Made by a program: the position numbers and the translations under genes
In this document: one piece after another, positions 33,776 to 42,523 of the stretch
How positions within the stretch are numbered: position 1 is the first letter of the stretch
Layout: every line of letters begins with the position of its first letter
Assembly (NCBI RefSeq): GCF_014648875.1
Contig: NZ_BMRY01000002.1
Location: 841,961 to 905,960 of the forward strand
Length of the DNA stretch: 64,000 nt
Reading direction: 5' to 3'
Origin: Streptomyces parvus
GTDB lineage: Bacteria; Actinomycetota; Actinomycetes; Streptomycetales; Streptomycetaceae
Notes under the pieces: generated by a model
The model's database searches: none
What the model was told of the DNA's origin: nothing
The model's input: the letters and a program-made list of their open reading frames with translations, nothing else

Positions 33776-33878
33776 ACCTCGTGGCAAACGGGCCACGCCG
33801 TTGTCACACGTCTCACGTAGGCTCGGAAGTACGAGAAGCGAAGAAGACCGATCGCACCACCCGGGGGAGGGACCCACC

Positions 33879-34868
33879 GTGCTCATCGACACCTACGACC
33901 GGGTCGCCACCGACCTGCGCGTGTCACTCACCGACAAGTGCAATCTGCGCTGCACGTACTGCATGCCGGAAGAGGGTCTGCAGTGGCTCGGCAAGAGCGA
34001 GCTGCTCTCCGACGACGAGATCGTGCGCCTGATCCGTATCGCCGTCACCCGGCTCGGCATCACCGAGGTCCGCTTCACCGGCGGCGAGCCCCTGCTCCGC
34101 CCCGGCCTCGTCTCCATCGTCGAGCAGTGCGCCGCGCTCACCCCGCGCCCCCGCATGTCCCTCACGACCAACGGCATCGGACTCAAGCGGACCGCCACCG
34201 CCCTCAAGGCGGCCGGTCTCGACCGGGTCAACGTCTCGCTGGACACCCTGCGACCCGACGTCTTCAAGACCCTCACCCGCCGTGACCGCCACAAGGACGT
34301 ACTGGACGGCCTGGAGGCCGCCCACGAGGCCGGGCTCACCCCGGTGAAGGTCAACTCCGTCCTGATGCCGGGGCTCAACGACGACGAGGCCCCCGAGCTG
34401 CTCGCCTGGGCCGTGGCCCACGGCTACGAGCTCCGCTTCATCGAGCAGATGCCGCTCGACGCCCAGCACGGCTGGAAGCGCGACGGCATGATCACCGCCG
34501 GCGACATCCTCGCCTCGCTGCGCACCCGCTTCACCCTCACCCCCGAGGGTGACGCGTCCCGTGGCTCCGCCCCCGCTGAACGCTGGACCGTCGACGGCGG
34601 CCCGCACCGGGTCGGCGTGATCGCCTCGGTCACCCGCCCGTTCTGCCGCGCCTGCGACCGCACCCGGCTCACCGCCGACGGCCAGGTCCGCACCTGCCTC
34701 TTCGCCCGCGAGGAGACGGATCTGCGCGGGGCGCTGCGCGGGGACGCGCCGGACGAGGAGATCGCCCAGCTCTGGCGGACGGCCATGTGGGGCAAGAAGG
34801 CGGGCTCCGGACTGGACGACCCGTCCTTCCTGCAGCCCGACCGCCCGATGTCGGCGATCGGCGGCTGA
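33879..34868 (+). CDS. moaA: GTP 3',8-cyclase (molybdenum cofactor biosynthesis protein A)
   Basis: The GTG at 33879, eight bases after GGGGGAGG, gives 329 residues. The radical-SAM cluster motif is CNLRCTYC (about residues 20-27, CxxxCxxC), followed by FTGGEPLLRPGL. The second, C-terminal 4Fe-4S site is carried by FCRACDRTRLTADGQVRTC (about 253-271). The protein ends in the double glycine (SAIGG) needed for activity. It converts GTP to 3',8-cyclo-7,8-dihydro-GTP, the first step of molybdopterin synthesis. No other moa gene is in the window. Confidence 0.97.
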   Translation: MLIDTYDRVATDLRVSLTDKCNLRCTYCMPEEGLQWLGKSELLSDDEIVRLIRIAVTRLGITEVRFTGGEPLLRPGLVSIVEQCAALTPRPRMSLTTNGIGLKRTATALKAAGLDRVNVSLDTLRPDVFKTLTRRDRHKDVLDGLEAAHEAGLTPVKVNSVLMPGLNDDEAPELLAWAVAHGYELRFIEQMPLDAQHGWKRDGMITAGDILASLRTRFTLTPEGDASRGSAPAERWTVDGGPHRVGVIASVTRPFCRACDRTRLTADGQVRTCLFAREETDLRGALRGDAPDEEIAQLWRTAMWGKKAGSGLDDPSFLQPDRPMSAIGG

Positions 34869-34891
34869 CACGGAGCGACCGGCCGCCGACG

Positions 34892-34928
34892 CTCAGGCGT
34901 CCCGCGAGCCGGTGCTCAGGCGTCCCGG
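34892..34928. repeat. 23-bp-period tandem repeat over a stop codon
   Basis: GCTCAGGCGTCCCG occurs at 34892-34905 and again at 34915-34928. The second copy contains the stop codon and last codons of the minus-strand gene at 34916. The first copy is the duplicate just beyond it. Confidence 0.6.
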
Positions 34929-35179
34929 GCTCCCTCGCCCCCGGGACCGTGCTCCCAGTCCTTCAGTGCCACGACGTCCTTGAGGAAACCCCGCACATCG
35001 AGGAACGAGGACAGGTGCTCCCGGTGCTCGTCACAGGCCAGCCAGGTCTTGCGCCGCTCGGGCGTGTGCAGCTTCGGGTTGTTCCAGGCGAGCACCCACA
35101 CGGCGGCGGCCCGGCAGCCCTTGGCGGAACAGAGCGGGGCACCGGTGGGACTCTCGGCGGACGTCTCGGGAAAAATCAC
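34916..35179 (-). CDS. Small conserved protein with Cys/His ligands
   Basis: The GTG at 35179 gives 87 residues beginning MIFPETSAESPTGAPLCSAK. Possible zinc ligands are C17 and C22 (CSAKGC), and C53 plus histidines in WLACDEHREHLSSFL. The middle AAAVWVLAWNNPKLHTPERR is unusually rich in Trp and Asn for a Streptomyces protein. I know homologues only as hypothetical actinobacterial proteins, sometimes mislabelled acetone carboxylase. Longer starts upstream would add an arginine-rich, unlikely N-terminus. It is convergent with moaA. Confidence 0.8.
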   Translation of the reverse strand: MIFPETSAESPTGAPLCSAKGCRAAAVWVLAWNNPKLHTPERRKTWLACDEHREHLSSFLDVRGFLKDVVALKDWEHGPGGEGARDA

Positions 35180-35261
35180 AGGTCCCAGCCTAAAACAGGT
35201 GCCCCGGAGCCAAGTCAGGTGGATCGCAAGCCTTCTGACGCACCCCCGGCCGGAGAAAAGG

Positions 35262-35299
35262 CGACGCCGAGCAGCCACGGGGGGAGCTGCCCGGCGTCG
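35262..35299 (-). terminator. Hairpin terminator after the DUF3099 gene
   Basis: CGACGCCG (35262-35269) pairs with CGGCGTCG (35292-35299), with an inner GCAG/CTGC pairing. It lies downstream of the minus-strand gene at 35421 and upstream of the small Cys/His protein gene. Confidence 0.65.
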
Positions 35300-35420
35300 G
35301 TCCGTCGCTCCGACGGGGGATGCGGAGCGCTTTCGCAGTATGTCACGGGGACCGGGGTGCGGTGCACCGGAACGTCATGATTGATCTGAGCTTTTCTTGA
35401 GCTTCGCGCAACGCCCGTGC

Positions 35421-35798
35421 TCAGTCGGCCTCATGTGGCGGCGGGACCCGGCCGGACGCTCCCCGCGCGTCCCCCGACTCCGTCGAACCTGCCACGGGGG
35501 CGGCCTCCAGGGCCGGGCGCATCGGCATCGGCACGAACGTCGTCGGCAGCGAAGTCGCGTTCTCCCGGCCCGCGTTGGCGATGACCACCGCCACGTACGG
35601 CAGCAGCACGCCCAGCACGAGCGCGACGATCGCCACATGCCGCTCCACGTTCCACAGCACCGCGGCCAGCACCACCGACACCGTGCGCACCGACATCGAG
35701 ATCACATAACGCCGCTGCCGGCCGCGGACGTCCTCCGTCAGCCCCTGACGGGCGCCCGTGATCCGGATGACCTCCGAATCCGCGTTCTTCCGCAGCAT
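35421..35798 (-). CDS. DUF3099 family membrane protein
   Basis: The 125-residue protein has a polar N-terminus with EVIRITGARQGLTEDVRGRQ RR, then two spans: YVISMSVRTVSVVLAAVLWN (about 31-50) and HVAIVALVLGVLLPYVAVVI (about 54-73). The polar tail begins ANAGRENATS. This matches the actinobacterial DUF3099 pattern. The function is unknown. The ATG at 35798 has only a weak ribosome site (GGTGGAG close to the start). The last 35 residues are variable and proline-rich. Confidence 0.85.
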   Translation of the reverse strand: MLRKNADSEVIRITGARQGLTEDVRGRQRRYVISMSVRTVSVVLAAVLWNVERHVAIVALVLGVLLPYVAVVIANAGRENATSLPTTFVPMPMRPALEAAPVAGSTESGDARGASGRVPPPHEAD

Positions 35799-35999
35799 GC
35801 TCCACCACCAGATGTCGTCGCCGGACGCTCACGGACCGGGCCGCATCCACGGTACGCCCGGCATCCGCCGGGCAGGCGACCGGGGCCCGCCCGACGGATG
35901 AGACCCGGGGTCCCCCGGACGGCCCAACCGGGCATGCGGCGCCCGGACGGCGGGCCAAGACTGGGCGGACGCGCACTCCGCGCCGTACGAGGAGGCGAA

Positions 36000-36278
36000 A
36001 TGAGCTGGTTGTGGGCGATCATCGTGGGATTGGTGCTCGGTGTCATCGCCAGAGCGATCCTGCCGGGCAAGCAGGACATCCCGCTCTGGCTGACGGCCGT
36101 GTTCGGCATCCTCGGCAGCATCCTCGGCAACGCCGTGGCGGGCTGGATCGGTGTGGAGGACACCAAGGGCATCGACTGGATCCGCCATGTGCTCCAGCTG
36201 GCGGGCGCCGTGGCGGTCGTCGCCGTCGGCGACATGGCCTGGCAGAAGATCCGGGGCGGTCGCAGTCAGAGAACCTGA
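36000..36278 (+). CDS. GlsB/YeaQ/YmgE family stress membrane protein
   Basis: The ATG at 36000 follows GAGGAGG and gives 92 residues with three hydrophobic helices: WLWAIIVGLVLGVIARAILP (3-22), PLWLTAVFGILGSILGNAVA (about 28-47) and HVLQLAGAVAVVAVGDMAWQ (about 63-82). The Gly-x-x-x-Gly-rich second helix is typical of this transglycosylase-associated family. Members are induced by stress in many bacteria, without a known activity. It is monocistronic, followed by a strong bidirectional terminator shared with tyrS. Confidence 0.9.
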   Translation: MSWLWAIIVGLVLGVIARAILPGKQDIPLWLTAVFGILGSILGNAVAGWIGVEDTKGIDWIRHVLQLAGAVAVVAVGDMAWQKIRGGRSQRT

Positions 36279-36297
36279 CCGGTCACCGCTCCACCGA

Positions 36298-36342
36298 ACG
36301 CCGCGGCCGGACACGCGAGGAAAGCGTGTCCGGCCGCGGCGT
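36298..36342. terminator. Bidirectional hairpin terminator between glsB-like gene and tyrS
   Basis: A perfect 19-bp stem starts ACGCCGCGGCCGGACACGC, with the loop GAGGAAA. The flanking genes are convergent. Confidence 0.85.
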
Positions 36343-36355
36343 CGTGCCGACCGGG

Positions 36356-37627
36356 TCAGCCCGCCGGGCTGACCTCCACGGCCGCCAGGTTCTTCTTGCC
36401 GCGGCGCAGCACCAGCCAGCGCCCGTGCAGCAGTTCCCCGGCGTCCGGCGCGACCTCGCCGTCGACGACCTTCACGTTGTTCACGTAGGCGCCGCCCTCC
36501 TTGACCGTACGGCGGGCCCCCGACTTGCTCGGCGCGAGACCGACCTCCACCAGCAGGTCCACCAGCGGGCCCAGCTCGGCGACGGTGGCGTGCGGCACCT
36601 CGGACAGGGCGGCGCTCAGCGTCGCCTCGTCCAGCTCGGCCAGGTCGCCCTGCCCGAACAGCGCCTTCGACGCCGCGATCACGGCCGCGCACTGCTCGCC
36701 GCCGTGCACCAGCGTGGTCAGCTCCTCGGCCAGCGCCCGCTGCGCGTTGCGGGCCTGCGGCCGCTCCTCGGTCAGCCTCTCCAGCTCCTCCAGCTCCTCG
36801 CGGCTCCTGAAGCTGAGGATGCGCAGGTAGCGGGAGACGTCCCGGTCGTCCACGTTCAGCCAGAACTGGTAGAACGCGTACGGCGTCGTCATCTCCGGGT
36901 CGAGCCAGACCGCGCCGCTCTCCGACTTGCCGAACTTCGTCCCGTCCGCCTTCGTCATCAGCGGCGTCGCCAGCGCGTGCACGACCGCGCCCGGCTCCAG
37001 CCGGTGGATCAGATCGATGCCCGCGGTGAGGTTGCCCCACTGGTCGCTGCCGCCCTGCTGAAGGGTGCAGCCGTGCCGGCGGTACAGCTCCAGGAAGTCC
37101 ATGCCCTGGAGCAGCTGGTAGCTGAACTCGGTGTAGCTGATGCCCTCCTGCGACTCCAGCCGCCGGGCGACCGAGTCCTTGGTGAGCATCTTGTTGACCC
37201 GGAAGTGCTTGCCGATGTCCCGCAGGAACTCGATCGCGGACATGCCCGCGGTCCAGTCCAGGTTGTTGACCATCGTCGCCGCGTTCGGGCCCTCGAAGGT
37301 GAGGAAGGGCTCGATCTGGCCCCGCAGCCGCTGCACCCAGGCGGCGATGGTCTCCGGGTCGTTCAGCGTGCGCTCGGCGGTGGGCCGCGGGTCACCGATC
37401 TGGCCCGTGGCCCCACCGACCAGCGCCAGCGGCTTCAGCCCGGCCTGCTGGAGCCGCCGCATGGTGAGCACCTGGACGAGGTGTCCCACGTGGAGGCTGG
37501 CCGCGGTCGGGTCGAAGCCGCAATAGAAGGTGACGGGACCGTCCGCGAGAGCCTTGCGCAATGCGTCCTCGTCAGTGGACTGGGCGAACAGCCCGCGCCA
37601 CTTCAGCTCGTCGACGATGTCCGTCAC
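36356..37627 (-). CDS. tyrS: Tyrosyl-tRNA synthetase
   Basis: This class Ic synthetase has 423 residues and charges tRNA-Tyr. The HIGH-type motif is HVGH in [20 protein letters not shown] (about 39-58). The KMSKS-type loop is KFGKS in [13 protein letters not shown] (about 230-235). [19 protein letters not shown] and [16 protein letters not shown] are the tyrosine-binding parts. An S4 RNA-binding domain is at the C-terminus ([20 protein letters not shown] then GGAYVNN). It starts with GTG at 37627 after AAGGAG. The leader carries a tandem 22-bp duplication. No T-box is visible. Confidence 0.97.
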   Translation of the reverse strand: MTDIVDELKWRGLFAQSTDEDALRKALADGPVTFYCGFDPTAASLHVGHLVQVLTMRRLQQAGLKPLALVGGATGQIGDPRPTAERTLNDPETIAAWVQRLRGQIEPFLTFEGPNAATMVNNLDWTAGMSAIEFLRDIGKHFRVNKMLTKDSVARRLESQEGISYTEFSYQLLQGMDFLELYRRHGCTLQQGGSDQWGNLTAGIDLIHRLEPGAVVHALATPLMTKADGTKFGKSESGAVWLDPEMTTPYAFYQFWLNVDDRDVSRYLRILSFRSREELEELERLTEERPQARNAQRALAEELTTLVHGGEQCAAVIAASKALFGQGDLAELDEATLSAALSEVPHATVAELGPLVDLLVEVGLAPSKSGARRTVKEGGAYVNNVKVVDGEVAPDAGELLHGRWLVLRRGKKNLAAVEVSPAG

Positions 37628-37647
37628 GGTTCCGGTGCTCCTTATGA

Positions 37648-37687
37648 CTGGTAGAGATGTACGTGATCCCTGGTAGAGATGTACGTG
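37648..37687 (-). repeat. Tandem 22-bp repeat in the tyrS leader
   Basis: The 18-base block CTGGTAGAGATGTACGTG occurs at 37648-37665 and 37670-37687, separated by ATCC. It lies between the probable -10 (TAGACT, minus strand, about 37692-37697) and the ribosome site of tyrS, so it is within the 5' untranslated leader. Confidence 0.8.
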
Positions 37688-37701
37688 TCAGTCTAGGCGG
37701 G

Positions 37702-39096
37702 TCACACCCCCAGGCTGACCGAGCTCATGTTGAAGTCCGGGATGCGCAGCGCCGGCATCGCCGCCCGGGTGAACCAGTCGCCCCACTCGCGCGGCAGCGT
37801 CTTCTCCGTACGGCCCGCCTCCGAGGCCCGCGACAGCAGGTCCACCGGCGACTCGTTGAACCGGAAGTTGTTCACCTCACCGACCACCTCGCCGTCCTCG
37901 ACCAGATAGACGCCGTCCCGGGTCAGCCCGGTCAGCAGCAGCGTCGCCGGGTCCACCTCGCGGATGTACCAGAGGCAGGTCAGCAGCAACGCCCGCCCGG
38001 TCGTCGCGGCGACCATCTCCTCCAGCGACTTCTCGCCGCCGCCCTCCAGGAGCAGGTTGTCGATGCCCGGGGCGACCGGGAGGCCGGTCAGGCCCGCCGA
38101 GTGCCGGGTCGTCGTCAGCCGCTCCAGCTTCCCGTCCCTGACCCAGTCCGTCGGGGCCAGCGGCAGCCCGTTGTCGAAGACGGAACCGCTGTCGCCGGAG
38201 GAGTGGGCGATCACGAACGGCGCCGACTCCAGACCCGGGGCGTGCGGGTCGCTGCGCAGGGTCAGCGGGAGCGGCGTGAGCTGCTCGCCCAGCCGGGTCC
38301 CGCCGCCCGGCGTCGAGAACACCGTCCGGCCCTCCACCGCGTCCCGCGCGGTCGACGACCAGAGCTGGTAGATCAGCAGGTCAGCCACCGCGGTCGGCGG
38401 CAGCAGCGTCTCGTACCGGCCGGCCGGCAGCTCGATGCGCCGCTCCGCCCAGCCCAGCCGCTGGGACAGCTCCGCGTCCATCGCCGCCGGGTCGACGTCC
38501 TTGAAGTCCCGGGTCGCCCGGCCCGCCCACGCGGAGCGCGTCCGGTCCGGGGACTTCGCGTTCAGCTCCAGCGTCCCGTTCGGCTGGTCGTGGCGCAGCC
38601 GCAGCCCCGTCGACGTCCCCACGTAGGTGGAGGTCAGCTCGTGGTTGGCGAAGCCGTACAGCTCACGGCCCCCGGAACGGGCGCGCGCGAAGGCGTCGCC
38701 GAGCGCCGGGGCGAAGTCCGCGAAGACCTCCGAGCCGGTCTCGGCGGGCGCGTCCGTGAAGTCAGGGGATGCGGGCACCCCGCTCACCAGCGGCTGCGCG
38801 TCCTCCGCCGGACCCGCGCCCCGGGCGGCGGCCTCGGCGGCGCGCACCAGCGGCTCCAGGTCGTCGGTGGTCACGGCGGACCGGGAGACGACACCGGAGG
38901 CGGTCCCCTCGGCCCCGTCCACGGTCGCGACGACGGTCAGGGTCCGCCCCCGGGTCACCCCGTTCGTGGTGAGCGCGTTGCCCGCCCAGCGCAGATTGGC
39001 GGAGGACTGCTCGTCGGCGATGACCACCAGACCGTCCGTGGTGGACAGCTCCAGAGCCCGCTCGACGATCTCGTACGGCTTGCTGACGCGGCTCAT
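37702..39096 (-). CDS. pmbA: TldE/PmbA-type metalloprotease subunit
   Basis: The ATG at 39096 gives 464 residues. It is the non-catalytic TldE (PmbA) partner in the TldD/TldE heterodimer, a cytosolic peptidase that trims unfolded peptides and some RiPP precursors. The family order is visible: GLVVIADEQSSANLRWAGNA near the start, then LTVVATVDGAEGTASGV, LPAGRYETLLPPTAVADLLI and FVIAHSSGDSG. No HExxxH motif is present, as expected. Its ATG overlaps the tldD stop (ATGA), so the two subunits should be made in equal amounts. Confidence 0.92.
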   Translation of the reverse strand: MSRVSKPYEIVERALELSTTDGLVVIADEQSSANLRWAGNALTTNGVTRGRTLTVVATVDGAEGTASGVVSRSAVTTDDLEPLVRAAEAAARGAGPAEDAQPLVSGVPASPDFTDAPAETGSEVFADFAPALGDAFARARSGGRELYGFANHELTSTYVGTSTGLRLRHDQPNGTLELNAKSPDRTRSAWAGRATRDFKDVDPAAMDAELSQRLGWAERRIELPAGRYETLLPPTAVADLLIYQLWSSTARDAVEGRTVFSTPGGGTRLGEQLTPLPLTLRSDPHAPGLESAPFVIAHSSGDSGSVFDNGLPLAPTDWVRDGKLERLTTTRHSAGLTGLPVAPGIDNLLLEGGGEKSLEEMVAATTGRALLLTCLWYIREVDPATLLLTGLTRDGVYLVEDGEVVGEVNNFRFNESPVDLLSRASEAGRTEKTLPREWGDWFTRAAMPALRIPDFNMSSVSLGV

Positions 39097-40616
39097 CGCC
39101 CGGCCTCCTGCGTCGTGTTGAGGATGTTGACGCCCCGGAAGAGGGCGGAGGGGCAGCCGTGCGAGACCGCCGCGACCTGGCCCGGCTGGGCCTTGCCGCA
39201 GTTGAACGCGCCGCCGAGTACGTACGTCTGCGGGCCGCCGACCTTCTCCATCGAGCCCCAGAAGTCCGTGGTCGTCGCCTGGTACGCCACATCGCGCAGC
39301 TGTCCGGCGAGCCGGCCGTTCTCGATGCGGAAGAACCGCTGCCCGGTGAACTGGAAGTTGTAGCGCTGCATGTCGATGGACCACGACCGGTCGCCGACCA
39401 CGTAGATCCCGCGCTCGACCCCGCCGATCAGGTCCTCCGTGGAGAGCCCGCCCGGATCCGGCCGCAACGACACGTTCGCCATGCGCTGGACGGGGACATG
39501 GCCCGGCGAGTCCGCGAACGCGCAGCCGTTGGAGCGGCCGAGCCCGGTGAGCTTCGCGATCCGGCGGTCCAGCTGGTAGCCGACGAGCGTGCCGTCCTTC
39601 ACCAGGTCCCACGACTGCGCCTCGACGCCCTCGTCGTCGTACCCGATCGTCGCGAGCCCGTGCTCGGCCGTGCGGTCGCCGGTCACGTTCATCACGGGGG
39701 AGCCGTACGCCAGCTTGCCGAGCTGGTCGAAGGTGGCGAACGAGGTCCCCGCGTACGCCGCCTCGTACCCGAGCGCCCGGTCCAGCTCCGTGGCGTGGCC
39801 GATCGACTCGTGGATCGTCAGCCACAGGTTCGACGGGTCGACGACCAGGTCGTACGCCCCCGCCTCGACGCTCGGCGCCCGCATCTTCTCCGCCAGCAGC
39901 CCGGGGATATGCTCCAGCTCGGCGTCCCAGTCCCAGCCGGTGCCGGTCAGATACTCCCAGCCCCGGCCCACCGGCGGCGCGATGGTGCGCATCGAGTCGA
40001 ACTCGCCGGTCGTGCCGTCCACCGCGACGGCGGTGAACTGCGGGTGGATCCGCACCCGCTGCTGCGTGGTGACGGTGCCCGCCGTGTCCGCGTAGAACTT
40101 GTTCTCGTGCACGGCCATCAGAGACGCGTCCACATGCGCGACGCCCTCCGCGCCCAGCAGCCGCCCGCTCCACTCGGCGAGCAGCGCCGCCTTCTCCTCG
40201 TCCGGTACGGAGAAGGGGTCGACGTCGTACGCCGAGACCCAGGTCCGCTCACCGTGCGACGGCTCGTCCGCCAGCTCCACCAGCTCGTCCGAGCCGGCCG
40301 CCGCGATCACCTTCGCCGACAGCTTCGCCATCGCCACCGCCTGCGAGGCCACCTTCGCGGCCGCGTCCATCGTCAGATCGACCCCGGACGCGAACCCCCA
40401 GGCCCCGCCGTGCACCACGCGCACCGCGTACCCGAGGTCCGTGCTGTCGGACGCCCCGGCGGGCCGCGCGTCCCGCAGCCGCCAGGTGGCGCTGCGGACC
40501 CGCTCCAGCCGGAAGTCGGCGTGCGTCGCGCCGAGGGCCCGCGCTCGGGCGAGCGCCGCGTCGGCCAGCGCGCGCGACGGCAGGGCCAGGAATGACTGAT
40601 CTACCTCGTGGGGCAC
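39093..40616 (-). CDS. tldD: TldD-type metalloprotease subunit
   Basis: The GTG at 40616 after GAAGGGAA gives 507 residues (VPHEVDQSFLALPSRALADA). The catalytic zinc motif is TIHESIGHATELDRALGYEA (HExxxH, near residue 265). Other family parts are RVVHGGAWGFASG (about 75-87), YDEEGVEAQ and MANVSLRPD. The C-terminal GGAFNCGKAQPGQVAAVSHG is the third metal-ligand region, with a Cys in place. Together with the overlapping pmbA it forms the TldD/E protease. No RiPP precursor gene was found nearby. Confidence 0.93.
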   Translation of the reverse strand: MPHEVDQSFLALPSRALADAALARARALGATHADFRLERVRSATWRLRDARPAGASDSTDLGYAVRVVHGGAWGFASGVDLTMDAAAKVASQAVAMAKLSAKVIAAAGSDELVELADEPSHGERTWVSAYDVDPFSVPDEEKAALLAEWSGRLLGAEGVAHVDASLMAVHENKFYADTAGTVTTQQRVRIHPQFTAVAVDGTTGEFDSMRTIAPPVGRGWEYLTGTGWDWDAELEHIPGLLAEKMRAPSVEAGAYDLVVDPSNLWLTIHESIGHATELDRALGYEAAYAGTSFATFDQLGKLAYGSPVMNVTGDRTAEHGLATIGYDDEGVEAQSWDLVKDGTLVGYQLDRRIAKLTGLGRSNGCAFADSPGHVPVQRMANVSLRPDPGGLSTEDLIGGVERGIYVVGDRSWSIDMQRYNFQFTGQRFFRIENGRLAGQLRDVAYQATTTDFWGSMEKVGGPQTYVLGGAFNCGKAQPGQVAAVSHGCPSALFRGVNILNTTQEAGR

Positions 40617-40855
40617 AGGGAGTTCCCTTCTCGATACACCTCGGCAGTGAACCACGCCGGAGGGTGACCGCACCGGGGGATATCGCGGACGCGTGGGCCG
40701 GCCACGCATCGGGCGCGGACTGTAGGAACCCCACAGCACCCCGGACAAGCCACTGTCAGGGCCCGATTCCCCGATCGGAGCACGGTACCGATAGGTTTTC
40801 GACGTACCCGACCGCCCGGGAACACGCACCAGACCGCCAAGGAAAGGGTGATCCG

Positions 40856-41575
40856 TTGAGCCGCTCGGTTCTCGTCACCGGAGGAAACCGGGGCATCGGC
40901 CTCGCCATCGCCCGCGCCTTCGCCGACAACGGCGACCAGGTCGCGATCACCTACCGCTCCGGCGAGCCCCCTCAGGCCCTCACCGAAGCCGGTGTCCTCG
41001 CGGTCCGCTGCGACATCACCGACGCCGAACAGGTGGAGCAGGCCTACAAGGAGATCGAGGACAAGCACGGTCCCGTGGAGGTGCTCGTCGCCAACGCGGG
41101 CATCACCAAGGACCAGTTGCTGATGCGGATGTCGGAGGAGGACTTCACCTCCGTCCTCGACACCAACCTCACCGGCACCTTCCGGGTCGTCAAGCGTGCC
41201 AACCGCGGCATGCTGCGCGCCAAGAAGGGCCGCGTCGTCCTGATCTCCTCCGTCGTCGGCCTCCTCGGCTCGGCCGGTCAGGCCAACTACGCCGCCTCCA
41301 AGGCCGGGCTGGTCGGCTTCGCCCGGTCGCTGGCCCGTGAACTCGGTTCGCGGAACATCACCTTCAACGTCGTCGCCCCCGGTTTCGTCGACACCGACAT
41401 GACCCAGGTGCTCACCGAGGAGCAGCGCAAGGGCATCGTGGCCCAGGTGCCGCTCGGCCGCTACGCGCGGCCCGAGGAGATCGCCGCCGCCGTGCGGTTC
41501 CTCGCCTCCGACGACGCGTCGTACATCACTGGAGCCGTCATTCCCGTTGACGGCGGATTGGGCATGGGTCACTGA
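40856..41575 (+). CDS. fabG: 3-oxoacyl-[acyl-carrier-protein] reductase
   Basis: This NADPH-dependent SDR of type II fatty acid synthesis has 239 residues. It starts with TTG at 40856 (MSRSVLVTGGNRGIGLAIAR), eight bases after GGAAAGG. The cofactor loop is TGGNRGIG (about 8-15), with NAGITKD (about 85-91). The catalytic set is Ser in LISSVVGLLGSAG and the YAASK pair (about 150-154). It ends with YITGAVIPVDGGLGMGH. The fabI gene begins six bases after its stop, giving a two-gene unit for the reductive steps of chain elongation. The order fabG-fabI is the one I recall for S. coelicolor SCO1815-SCO1814. Confidence 0.95.
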   Translation: MSRSVLVTGGNRGIGLAIARAFADNGDQVAITYRSGEPPQALTEAGVLAVRCDITDAEQVEQAYKEIEDKHGPVEVLVANAGITKDQLLMRMSEEDFTSVLDTNLTGTFRVVKRANRGMLRAKKGRVVLISSVVGLLGSAGQANYAASKAGLVGFARSLARELGSRNITFNVVAPGFVDTDMTQVLTEEQRKGIVAQVPLGRYARPEEIAAAVRFLASDDASYITGAVIPVDGGLGMGH

Positions 41576-41580
41576 TCACC

Positions 41581-42348
41581 ATGAGCGGAATTCTCGACGG
41601 CAAGCGCATCCTCATCACCGGGGTGCTGATGGAGTCGTCCATCGCGTTCCACGCCGCGAAGGTGGCCCAGGAGCAGGGCGCCGAGGTCATCCTGACGGCC
41701 TTCCCGCGTCCCACCCTGACCGAGCGCATCGCCAAGAAGCTGCCGAAGCCGGCCAAGGTCATCGAGCTGGACGTGACCAACCAGGAGCACCTGGACCGGC
41801 TGGCGGGCCTGGTCCGCGAGGAGCTCGGTTCGCTCGACGGCGTCGTCCACTCCATCGGCTTCGCGCCGCAGGACGCGCTCGGCGGCAACTTCCTCAGCAC
41901 CCCGTTCGAGTCCGTCGCCACCGCGATGCACGTCTCGGCGTTCTCGCTGAAGTCGCTGGCCATGGCCTGCAAGCCGCTGATGAGCGAGGGCGGCTCGATC
42001 GTCGGCCTCACCTTCGACGCCCAGTACGCCTGGCCGCAGTACGACTGGATGGGCCCGGCCAAGGCCGCGCTGGAGGCCACCTCCCGCTACCTCGCCCGTG
42101 ACCTGGGCAAGGACGGGCTGCGCTGCAACCTGATCTCCGCCGGACCGCTGCGCTCCATGGCCGCCAAGTCCATCCCGGGCTTCGAGGAGCTGGCCGACGT
42201 CTGGAACACCCGCGCCCCGCTGGCCTGGGACATGAACGACCCGGAGCCGGCCGGCCGCAGCATCGTCGCCCTGCTCTCCGACTTCTTCCCGCGCACCACG
42301 GGCGAGATCATCCACGTCGACAGCGGCGTGCACATGATGGGCGCCTGA
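41581..42348 (+). CDS. fabI: Enoyl-[acyl-carrier-protein] reductase (NADH)
   Basis: The 255-residue divergent SDR performs the last reduction in each fatty acid elongation cycle. The N-terminus GKRILITGVLMESSIAFHAA carries the InhA/FabI-type nucleotide loop (GVLxxxSIA). HSIGFAP (about 89-95) is present. The catalytic Tyr-x6-Lys is in YDWMGPAKAALEA (about 156-163). The end TTGEIIHVDSGVHMMG is typical. It is coupled to fabG and followed by a terminator hairpin. Confidence 0.96.
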   Translation: MSGILDGKRILITGVLMESSIAFHAAKVAQEQGAEVILTAFPRPTLTERIAKKLPKPAKVIELDVTNQEHLDRLAGLVREELGSLDGVVHSIGFAPQDALGGNFLSTPFESVATAMHVSAFSLKSLAMACKPLMSEGGSIVGLTFDAQYAWPQYDWMGPAKAALEATSRYLARDLGKDGLRCNLISAGPLRSMAAKSIPGFEELADVWNTRAPLAWDMNDPEPAGRSIVALLSDFFPRTTGEIIHVDSGVHMMGA

Positions 42349-42368
42349 CCGCGCACTGCGTCAGCTGA

Positions 42369-42428
42369 ACGGCCCCCGGCCGCGTCACCCCTCCCGCACA
42401 CGGAGGCGGTGGCGCGACCGGGGGCCGT
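42369..42428 (+). terminator. Hairpin terminator after fabG-fabI
   Basis: ACGGCCCCCGG (42369-42379) pairs with CCGGGGGCCGT (42418-42428), with an inner CGCGTCACC/GGTGGCGCG pairing that lengthens the stem. It begins 20 bases after the fabI stop. Confidence 0.8.
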
Positions 42429-42523
42429 CGCCGTGCGTGGTCGCTCCGGTCGAAAAACCGGCCGACCCACCACAGAATAAGGAGGAACCGGACTTCTGGT
42501 CAGGCTGCGGGAGGGAGACTGCT

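Noticed and set aside
37702..40616. TldD/TldE as the maturation protease of a RiPP cluster
   Set aside because: No precursor peptide or modifying enzyme gene is adjacent; neighbours are tyrS and fabG. A general housekeeping role is more likely.
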